From: Candidatus Ribeiella danica
GTDB lineage: Bacteria; Chloroflexota; Chloroflexia; Chloroflexales; Roseiflexaceae
Direction of reading: 5' to 3'
Length of the DNA: 64,000 bases
NCBI GenBank assembly: GCA_016717335.1
Contig: JADKFS010000002.1
Coordinates: 620,001-684,000 of the forward strand
The position numbers and the translations under genes are program-made. Shown here piece after piece: positions 58,061 through 64,000 of this stretch; position 1 is the stretch's first letter, and each line of letters begins with the position of its first letter. The notes beneath the pieces are model-generated. The model was not told the origin of the DNA, did not search any database, and was given only the letters and a program-made list of their open reading frames with translations.

Positions 58061-59623
58061 ATGATCGATGTCCTGCTCGCGCACTCCTACTTTCTCAAGT
58101 ACGACGCCAAGCAGCAGCAGAAGATGCGCCCCTACGCGCCGCTGGCGACGCTCTACGCCGCGAGCTATTTGCGCAGCCGCGGCTACAGCGTGGCCCTGTT
58201 CGACGCGATGCTGTCCGAGGGCGAGCACGAGTTCGCGGCGGCGCTCGATCGACACCGGCCGAGGTTCGTCGCGCTCTACGAGGACAGCTTCAACTTCCTG
58301 AGCAAGATGTGCCTGGTGCGCATGCGCGAGGCAGCCTGCCGGATGAGCGCGGCCGCCCGCCGCGCCGGCGCGACCGTGATCGCCGCCGGGCCGGACGTGA
58401 GCGACCACCCCGAGCTGTACTTCCCGCATGGCGTCCAGCTCGCGCTCGTCGGCGAGGCCGACCACACGCTGATCGAGCTGATCGACCGGATTGTAGATTG
58501 CAGACTGCAGATTGCCGCCGGCGACTCCCAACCTGCAATCAACAATCTACGATCTACAATCGGCGACATCCCCGGCCTGGCCATGCCCGCCCCCGACCAG
58601 GCCGGCGGGGTCCTGCTGACGCCCAGGCGCCCGGTCGAGCGCCACCCCGACGCCTTCCCGCCTCCGGCGTGGGATCTTCTCGACGTCGAGCGCTACCGCG
58701 CGGCCTGGACGGCGGCGCACGGCTACTTCAGCCTGAACATGGTCAGCACGCGCGGCTGCCCGTTCCACTGCAACTGGTGCGCCAAGCCGATCTGGGGCCA
58801 GCGCTACGCCATGCGCTCGCCCGCCGACGTGGCCGAGGACCTGGCGCTGGTCAAGCGCACGCTGCGGCCCGACCACATCTGGTTCGCCGACGACATCTTC
58901 GGGCTGCGGCCGCAGTGGGTGGCCGAGTTTGGCCGCGAGGTGGCCGCGCGCGACGCCGCGATCCCGTTCATGATCCAGTCGCGGGTCGACCTGATGACCG
59001 AGCAGGCAGTGGCCGGGCTGAGGCAGGCCGGCTGCGTCGAGGTCTGGATGGGCGCGGAGAGCGGCAGCCAGAAGATCCTCGACGCGATGGACAAGGGCAC
59101 CCAGGTGCGCGAGATCGTCGCGGCGCGCGCCCGGCTGCGGGCGGCGGGCATCCACGCCTGCTTCTTCATCCAGTTCGGCTACCCCGGCGAGACGCTCGAC
59201 GACATCCTGGCGACGGTGCAGCTGGTGCGCGACACGCTGCCCGACGAGATCGGCGTGAGCGTCAGCTACCCGCTGCCGGGCACCAAGTTCCACGAGATGG
59301 TCAAGGCCCAGCTCGGCGCCAAGACCAACTGGCTCGACAGCGACGACCTGGCGATGATGTTCCAGGGCACCTACCAGTCGCCGTTCTACCGCAAGCTGCA
59401 CCGCCTGCTGCACGAGGAGCTGAACCTGCGCAAGCAGATTGCAGAGTCAAGCGGCGCCGACCACTCCGCGCTCCGCACGCTGCAGCCTGCAATCGATCGG
59501 CTGAGCGCCGAGTGGTTCGAGCTTGGCCGCCTGGAGGCCCAGCAGCGCAGCCCCGCGCCCACGCCGCTCGTGAAGACCAACGGGCGCATCGCCGCGCCGG
59601 ACCTGAGCAAGGAGTGGAACTGA
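58061..59623 (+). CDS. B12-binding-type radical SAM enzyme 2, with repeat-derived insertion
   Basis: 520 aa, AGGGAGGGAACG before the ATG. The N-terminal B12-binding-like domain (about 1-145) includes MRPYAPLATLYAASYLRSRG and VIAAGPDVSDHPELYF. The radical SAM cluster motif is CPFHCNWC in STRGCPFHCNWCAKPIW. An FGYPGETLDDI block is typical of the B12-radical SAM class. Residues about 144-168 (IVDCRLQIAAGDSQPAINNL) are encoded by an inverted heptamer element (58490-58560) placed in frame between the two domains. A second repeat-like stretch lies at about 59433-59496. Confidence 0.92.
   Translation: MIDVLLAHSYFLKYDAKQQQKMRPYAPLATLYAASYLRSRGYSVALFDAMLSEGEHEFAAALDRHRPRFVALYEDSFNFLSKMCLVRMREAACRMSAAARRAGATVIAAGPDVSDHPELYFPHGVQLALVGEADHTLIELIDRIVDCRLQIAAGDSQPAINNLRSTIGDIPGLAMPAPDQAGGVLLTPRRPVERHPDAFPPPAWDLLDVERYRAAWTAAHGYFSLNMVSTRGCPFHCNWCAKPIWGQRYAMRSPADVAEDLALVKRTLRPDHIWFADDIFGLRPQWVAEFGREVAARDAAIPFMIQSRVDLMTEQAVAGLRQAGCVEVWMGAESGSQKILDAMDKGTQVREIVAARARLRAAGIHACFFIQFGYPGETLDDILATVQLVRDTLPDEIGVSVSYPLPGTKFHEMVKAQLGAKTNWLDSDDLAMMFQGTYQSPFYRKLHRLLHEELNLRKQIAESSGADHSALRTLQPAIDRLSAEWFELGRLEAQQRSPAPTPLVKTNGRIAAPDLSKEWN
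58490..58560 (+). repeat. Inverted heptamer-repeat element inside a radical SAM gene
   Basis: ATTGTAG-ATTGCAG-ACTGCAG on the left faces AATCTACGATCTACAAT on the right. It is the same element type as at 23785 and 27850, but translated. Confidence 0.85.
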
Positions 59624-59711
59624 TGTCAGGGTACAGGGTACAGGGTACAGGGGACAGGGTACAGGCCGCGATGGCGCATTCCTGCCCCCTGTCCCCTATC
59701 CCCTATCCCCT
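59624..59711. repeat. Inverted heptamer tract (GGGTACA / CCCTATC)
   Basis: Four GGGTACA-type units on the left and CCCCTGTCCCCTATCCCC-type units on the right end directly at the ATG of the next gene, leaving no ribosome-binding site. Confidence 0.85.
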
Positions 59712-60521
59712 ATGAGCGTAGAGACACAATTACTAGACACGCAGCGCGCCTTCGACAGCGTCGCGGCGGACTACGACGGGCCGCGCGGCAACAACGCGCT
59801 GATCCAGCGCATGCGCGCGGCGATCTGGCGCACGCTGGAGCAGACCTTTCCGCCGGGCGCGCGGCTGCTCGACCTGGGCTGCGGCACGGGGCTCGACGCG
59901 GTGCACCTGGGGCGGCGGGGCTACGACGTCGTCGCCACCGACTGGTCGCCGCAGATGGTCGAGCGCGCGCGCGGGCGGGCCGCGGACGCCGGTCTGGGCG
60001 AGCGCGTGGCGGCGCGACAGGTCGGCATCCAGGAGCTGGAGCTGCTGCAGGGCGAGCAGTTCGACGGCGTCTACTCGAACTTCGGGCCGCTCAACTGCGC
60101 GCCGGATCTGCCGGCGGTCGCGCGCGAGTGCGCGCGGCTGCTCAGGCCGCGCGGCAAGCTGGTCTTCTCGGTGATCGGCCGGGTCTGCCCGTGGGAGTTC
60201 GCCTACTACACGCTGCGCGGCCGGCACGAGCGCGCCAGGGTGCGCGCCAGGCGCGGCGCGGTGCCGGTCGGCATGAACCAGCACACGATCTGGGCCAGCT
60301 ACTACACGCCGCGCGAGCTGTACCGCGCCTTCGCGGGCGAGTTCGAGCTGGCCGGCTACCGCGGCCTGAGCCTGTTTCTGCCGCCGCCGTATCTGGTGGC
60401 GCTGTACGAGCGCCGGCCCCGGCTGGGCGCGGCGCTCGGCTGGCTCGACGACCGCCTGGGCGGCTGGCCGCTGCTGCGCGACGCGGGCGACCATTTCCTG
60501 ATCGTGATGATTCGGCGCTAG
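59712..60521 (+). CDS. Class I SAM-dependent methyltransferase 1
   Basis: 269 aa. Motif I is LLDLGCGTGLDAVHLGRRG (about residues 52-70), motif II is VVATDWSPQMVERARG, and motif III/IV lies in YSNFGPLNCAPDLPAVAREC and LLRPRGKLVFSVIGR. The C-terminal part (ASYYTPRELYRAFAGEFELA) is a substrate-binding cap. It may methylate a sugar or small molecule of the locus. Heptamer repeats directly precede the start codon, so translation may be weak or leaderless-like. Confidence 0.9.
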   Translation: MSVETQLLDTQRAFDSVAADYDGPRGNNALIQRMRAAIWRTLEQTFPPGARLLDLGCGTGLDAVHLGRRGYDVVATDWSPQMVERARGRAADAGLGERVAARQVGIQELELLQGEQFDGVYSNFGPLNCAPDLPAVARECARLLRPRGKLVFSVIGRVCPWEFAYYTLRGRHERARVRARRGAVPVGMNQHTIWASYYTPRELYRAFAGEFELAGYRGLSLFLPPPYLVALYERRPRLGAALGWLDDRLGGWPLLRDAGDHFLIVMIRR

Positions 60522-60638
60522 CGCCAATACAACGTAGTCAGTAGTCAGTAGTCGGTACGGCAACGGCATTCTGATAAGCTATAACTAATTATCAAAACCA
60601 GGAAGGTCTTTTGCAAATGCGCTAGGCGAATTACGCAG

Positions 60639-60815
60639 ATTGTGCAGATATGCTTGCTATCCGCACTCCTGTATCCGCTGTATCCGCGCTATCTGCGATT
60701 GTGCAGATATGCTTGCTATCCGCACTCCTGTATCCGCTGTATCCGCGCTATCTGCGATTGTGCAGATATGCTTGCTATCCGCACTCCTGTATCCGCTGTA
60801 TCCGCGCTATCTGCG
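60639..60815. repeat. Three exact 59 bp tandem repeats
   Basis: Units start at 60639, 60698 and 60757 and appear identical. Each contains two TGTATCCGC nonamers and GCTATCTGC. The gap 60522-60879 also has AGTAGTC heptamers (60536-60551) and an AT-rich TGATAA/TTATCA palindrome (about 60573-60595); no convincing gene. Confidence 0.95.
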
Positions 60816-60879
60816 GATCATAACTACCGCAATAGTGCCTGCCCTTGAGCTAGAGGCGCTCCAGTGAGGCTTTGAATCG

Positions 60880-61833
60880 ATGGCGCAGCAGATTGACCTA
60901 TCGAATCGCTGGGAGCTGGCCTGCCCGCGCTGCCGCGAGGCGCTGGGTAGCCTGCCGACCATAGAAGACCAGCTGCGCTGCCCGTCGTGCGGCCTGGGCT
61001 ACGGCCGCTGCGACGGCGTGTGGCGCCTGCTGGCGCCGGAGCAACGTGCCGCGTTCGCGCCGTTCCTGCGCGACTACACGGCGATCCGCCGCGCCGAGGG
61101 CTACGGCTCGGCCGACCCGGCCTACTACCGCCGGCTGCCGCAGGCGCCGCCCGACCACCCGCTGGCGTGGCAGTGGCGCATGCGCGCGCGCAGCTTCGAC
61201 GCGCTGCGGCGGCGCGTGCTGCAGCCAGCCGCGCCCGGCCTGCGCGTGCTCGACCTGGGCGCGGGCGTCGGCTGGCTCAGCAACCGGCTGGCGCTGCTCG
61301 GCCACGCGCCCTGCGCGGTCGACCTGACGGCGGACGCCTGCGACGGGCTCGGCGCGGCGCGCCACTACGCGCCCGGCTGGCCGCGGCTGCAGGCCGCGTT
61401 CGACCACCTGCCGCTGGCCGGCGGCCAGGCCGATCTAGTGATCTACAACGCCAGCCTGCACTACAGCACAAACTACCGCGCGACCATGGTCGAGGCGCTG
61501 CGGGCGCTGCGGCCGGGCGGCCGGGTCGTGGTGATGGACTCGCCGATCTACCGGCGCGACGCGAGCGGGCGCCAGATGATCGTCGAGCGCCAGGCCGCCT
61601 TCGAGCGCGACCACGGCACCCGCTCGGACGCCCTGCCCAACATCGGCTACCTGACCTGGGCGATGCTGCGCGACCTCGCCCGTGATCTCGGGCTGCGCTG
61701 GCGGGCCTTCACGCCCTGGTACGGCTGGCGCTGGGCGCTGCGCCCCTGGCTGGCCCGGCTGAAGGGCGCGCGCGAGCCAAGCCGGTTCGCCCTGCTCGTC
61801 GCCGAGCGCCAGGTGCTGAACGCTGAACGCTGA
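60880..61833 (+). CDS. Methyltransferase with N-terminal zinc ribbon
   Basis: 317 aa. Residues 14-50 carry two CxxC pairs (CPRCREALG and LRCPSCGLGYGRCDG), a Trm112/rubredoxin-like ribbon common in methyltransferases of glycan and lipid loci. The class I SAM domain (about 115-230) has VLDLGAGVGWLSNRLALLGH, CAVDLTADACDGLG and LRPGGRVVVMDSPIYRRDAS. The final LNAER and stop are encoded by GCTGAAC heptamers. The substrate is unknown. Confidence 0.9.
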   Translation: MAQQIDLSNRWELACPRCREALGSLPTIEDQLRCPSCGLGYGRCDGVWRLLAPEQRAAFAPFLRDYTAIRRAEGYGSADPAYYRRLPQAPPDHPLAWQWRMRARSFDALRRRVLQPAAPGLRVLDLGAGVGWLSNRLALLGHAPCAVDLTADACDGLGAARHYAPGWPRLQAAFDHLPLAGGQADLVIYNASLHYSTNYRATMVEALRALRPGGRVVVMDSPIYRRDASGRQMIVERQAAFERDHGTRSDALPNIGYLTWAMLRDLARDLGLRWRAFTPWYGWRWALRPWLARLKGAREPSRFALLVAERQVLNAER

Positions 61834-62071
61834 ACGCTGAACGCTGCAAGGGCCAAGGACTAAGGACCAAGGGCCAAAGACTGAAGACGATGGACGATGG
61901 ACCAAAGACCAAGGACCAAGGACCAAGGACCAAGGACGATGGACCAAAGACCAAGGACCAAGGACCAAGGACCAAGGACGAGCGACCAGGCCCTGGCACC
62001 AGGACCTGGTCAACCAGGTCACCAGGACCTGGTCACCTTGTCACCTTGTCACCTTGTCACCTTGTCACAAG
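61811..62071. repeat. Long heptamer/octamer repeat tract
   Basis: GCTGAAC units (from inside the previous gene), then AAGGACC/AAGGACG heptamers with ATGGACC variants (61850-61985), then ACCAGGACCTGGTC and ACCTTGTC octamers (61990-62070). It is the longest such tract in the window. Confidence 0.92.
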
Positions 62072-62083
62072 CGAGGGCCGCCA

Positions 62084-63145
62084 ATGACGAAGCTCAGCCC
62101 CCAGCCGATGCCGTTCGCGCCGCCTGACGCGCCGCCGCTGCCGCGGGTCGACCCGATCGCGCGGCTGCCGATCCTGGTGCTGTTCCCGCACAGCCGCTGC
62201 AACTGCCGCTGCCTGATGTGCGACATCTGGCGCGCCACCACGCGCGACGAGCTCTCGGCCGCCGACGTGGCCGGCTGGCTGGCCGAGTGGCGCGGGCTGG
62301 GCGTGCGCCGGGTCGTGCTGAGCGGCGGCGAGGCGCTGATGCACTCGCGCCTCTGGGAGCTGTGCGGCCACCTGCGCGCCGCCGGCATCGGCATCACGAT
62401 CCTCAGCACCGGCCTGCTGCTGCGCCGCCACGCCGCCGCGCTGGTCGAATACTGCGACGACGTGGTCGTCAGCCTGGACGGCCCGCCGCCGCTGCACGAC
62501 CAGATCCGCAACATCCCGCGCGCCTACGCGCGGCTGGCCGAGGGCGTGGCCGCCGTCAAGGCCGCCGACCCGCGCGTGATCGTGAGCGGCCGCTGCACGG
62601 TGCAGCGCGGCAACTTCCGCTTTCTGCGCGCGACGGTCGCCGCGGCGCACGAGCTTGGGCTCGACCGGATCAGCTTTCTGGCCGCCGACGTGAGCAGCGC
62701 TGCATTCAACCGGCCCGCGGGCTGGGACGGCGAGCGCGTGGCGCAGGTGGCGCTGGAGCCGGGCGACCTGCCGCTGCTGGAGGCGGAGATCGACGCGCTG
62801 GAGCGCGAGCGCGCGCTCGACTTCGCCGCCGGCTACATCGCCGAGTCGCCGGAGAAGCTGCGCCGCCGCCTGGTCCAGTACTACGCCGCGCTGCTGGGCC
62901 GGGCCGAGTTCGCCCCGAACGCCTGCAATGCGCCCTGGGTCTCGTCGGTGATCGAGTCCGACGGCACGGTGCGGCCGTGCTTCTTCCAGCCCGCGCTCGG
63001 CAACCTCCACCAGGCCGGCAGCCTGGCCGCCATCCTCAACTCGCCCGAGGCGATCGCCTGGCGCCAGGGCCTCGACACCCGCCGCGACGCGATCTGCCGC
63101 AGGTGTGTCTGCACCCTGTCGCTGCGAGAGACGCATGATCCGTGA
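62084..63145 (+). CDS. Radical SAM enzyme with C-terminal Cys-rich (SPASM-like) region
   Basis: 353 aa from ATG 62084 with GCGAGGG upstream. The cluster motif CNCRCLMC (Cx3Cx2C) is in FPHSRCNCRCLMCDIWRAT. The core has RRVVLSGGEALMHSRLWELC and DVVVSLDGPPPLHDQIRN, as in MoaA/SPASM-type enzymes. The C-terminus contains FAPNACNAPW, DGTVRPCFFQPALGN and CRRCVCTLS, matching a twitch or SPASM auxiliary-cluster domain. These enzymes modify peptides, sugars or lipids. It is in the same direction as the other radical SAM genes. Confidence 0.9.
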   Translation: MTKLSPQPMPFAPPDAPPLPRVDPIARLPILVLFPHSRCNCRCLMCDIWRATTRDELSAADVAGWLAEWRGLGVRRVVLSGGEALMHSRLWELCGHLRAAGIGITILSTGLLLRRHAAALVEYCDDVVVSLDGPPPLHDQIRNIPRAYARLAEGVAAVKAADPRVIVSGRCTVQRGNFRFLRATVAAAHELGLDRISFLAADVSSAAFNRPAGWDGERVAQVALEPGDLPLLEAEIDALERERALDFAAGYIAESPEKLRRRLVQYYAALLGRAEFAPNACNAPWVSSVIESDGTVRPCFFQPALGNLHQAGSLAAILNSPEAIAWRQGLDTRRDAICRRCVCTLSLRETHDP

Positions 63146-63200
63146 GAAGGCATCCATGAGCTGTGCAAGCCATCGTGAGCCGTGAGCCGTGAGCCGTGAC
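63146..63200. repeat. Heptamer tract (GCCGTGA)
   Basis: Three to four GTGAGCC-type units directly after the radical SAM gene. A palindromic unit, GGGGCGCGATATATCGCGCCC, lies at about 63244-63266 and resembles the palindromes near 39822. Confidence 0.8.
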
Positions 63201-63307
63201 TTAGGGCTATGTTCATGTTTCACATTTCATTGCCCCACAGGCGTAGGGGCGCGATATATCGCGCCCGTACAGTGGCAAGGCGAAATCCCGAGCATTGAAC
63301 CATGCCT

Positions 63308-63411
63308 TTGAGCAAAAGCATTGAGCCACGACGCACGAACGAGATACCGTTGTGATGCGATCTGTCTGACTGCCGACTGGCGCCTGCCGACTGCCCACTG
63401 CTATAAGAGCT
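63308..63411 (+). repeat. Dispersed 104 bp repeat, copy 2
   Basis: Near-identical to 44653-44756 in the same orientation. It ends 20 bp upstream of the amidohydrolase start. Confidence 0.88.
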
Positions 63412-63430
63412 CGAATAAGCGAATGCGCCG

Positions 63431-64000
63431 ATGACAAACCCAAGCATCCGACTGAGCAACGCGACGATCGTCCTGTCTGAGCAGGCCGGCGCCGGCGAGC
63501 TGTCGATCGTGGGCGGGCGGGTGGCGGCCGCCGCGCCGGGCGCCTGGGCGCTCGACCTGCGCGATCACCTGGTCTTCCCAGGGCTGATCAACGCGCACGA
63601 CCACCTCCAGCTCAACAACATTCCGCCGCTGCCGCGCGCCGCGCCCTTCCCGAACAGCTACGCCTGGATCGCCGCGTTCCAGCCGCACTTCCACGACCCG
63701 GCGGTTATCAAGGCGGTCGCCGTCCCGAAGGAGCTGCGCCACTGGCAGGGCGGGCTCAAGAACCTGCTCTGCGGCGCGACGACGGTGGCCCACCACGACC
63801 CCTGGCACCCGGCCCTCGACCACCCGGCCTTCCCGGTGCGCCTGCTGCGCGATTTCGGCTGGAGCCACTCGCTCGGGCTGGGGCTCGAGCCTGGATATGG
63901 AAGTTTAGGCAATCTCCAGCCGCTGCCTCGCTATGGCCCGCCAGTGGCCGAAAGCTTCGCCGCGACCCCGGCCGGCCGGCCGTGGATCATCCACCTGGCC
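63431..64000 (+). CDS. Amidohydrolase-superfamily protein (partial, C-terminus outside window)
   Basis: 190 residues are visible from ATG 63431 (MTNPSIRLSNATIVLSEQAG). LVFPGLINAHDHLQLNN (about residues 52-68) has the metal-binding HxH of amidohydrolases, preceded by the small beta domain typical of the guanine deaminase/SsnA group. Further conserved histidines are in TTVAHHDPWHPAL and WIIHLA. The enzyme would deaminate or hydrolyse a C-N bond. It continues the co-directional series of the radical SAM/glycan locus; the frame is still open at 64000. Confidence 0.88.
   Translation, partial: MTNPSIRLSNATIVLSEQAGAGELSIVGGRVAAAAPGAWALDLRDHLVFPGLINAHDHLQLNNIPPLPRAAPFPNSYAWIAAFQPHFHDPAVIKAVAVPKELRHWQGGLKNLLCGATTVAHHDPWHPALDHPAFPVRLLRDFGWSHSLGLGLEPGYGSLGNLQPLPRYGPPVAESFAATPAGRPWIIHLA

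Noticed and set aside
60639..60815. Possible CRISPR array
   Set aside because: The 59 bp units are directly adjacent with no unique spacers and no cas genes are present.

Overview
This is a GC-rich bacterial chromosome segment. I read it as Chloroflexota, most likely class Chloroflexia near the Roseiflexus/Kouleothrix group. That is an inference from gene content (wax-ester/DGAT acyltransferase, MoxR-DUF58-VWA operon, TerC under a manganese riboswitch, ArsR-ArsC fusions) and from the dense 7-8 bp intergenic tandem repeats; no rRNA or marker phylogeny is available here. There is no prophage, transposase, CRISPR array or plasmid origin. The only RNA gene recognised is one tRNA-Gly(UCC).

Layout. 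0-8.2 kb: truncated PAS/GAF sensor, a tandemly duplicated GT-C membrane glycosyltransferase, a primary-type sigma-70 factor, and a histidine kinase/response regulator pair. 8.2-13.8 kb: two paralogous peptide-binding lipoproteins and one OppB-type permease, with no OppC or ATPase. 14.0-15.9 kb: ECF sigma/nucleotidyltransferase/DUF1579 cassette. 16.0-19.9 kb: site-2 protease with CBS domains, TerC behind a yybP-ykoY riboswitch, and a divergent L,D-transpeptidase. 20.4-23.3 kb: WS/DGAT and PlsC-type acyltransferases. 23.4-26.4 kb: a Doc-like toxin-antitoxin pair with a degraded Fic motif, then lysS and greA with a terminator in the greA leader. 26.8-29.3 kb: LacI regulator, orphan MsmK/UgpC-type ATPase, tRNA-Gly. 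30.3-35.1 kb: ECF sigma, minimal zincin, GH18-like protein, TPR/TM protein, M42 peptidase. 35.5-40.8 kb: MoxR-DUF58-VWA-VWA operon and a membrane-anchored trypsin-like protease. 41.5-46.5 kb: small membrane proteins and an arsenic/redox island (ArsP permease, mini-thioredoxin, ArsR, two divergent ArsR-ArsC fusions). 46.7-64 kb: a glycan/secondary-metabolite-like locus in one direction, with two GT-C membrane proteins, two GT4 glycosyltransferases, a nucleotidyltransferase, an O-antigen ligase-like protein, two B12-type radical SAM enzymes, two methyltransferases, a SPASM-like radical SAM enzyme and an amidohydrolase running off the end.

The non-coding DNA is unusually structured. Heptamer/octamer tandem repeats occupy many intergenic gaps, supply stop codons, and are sometimes embedded in frame inside genes. 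A roughly 250-450 bp GC-rich element occurs six times. A composite element with a perfect 20-22 bp hairpin beside a shared CCTCTCCC/GGGAGAGG hairpin occurs three times. There is an exact 116 bp tandem duplication, a 3 x 59 bp array and a dispersed 104 bp pair. Several leaders look regulatory: the Mn riboswitch of terC, the greA leader terminator, the hairpin masking the ribosome site of a GlsB-type gene, and the back-to-back promoters between the ArsR-ArsC fusions. These and the radical SAM/glycan locus are the parts most worth following up.
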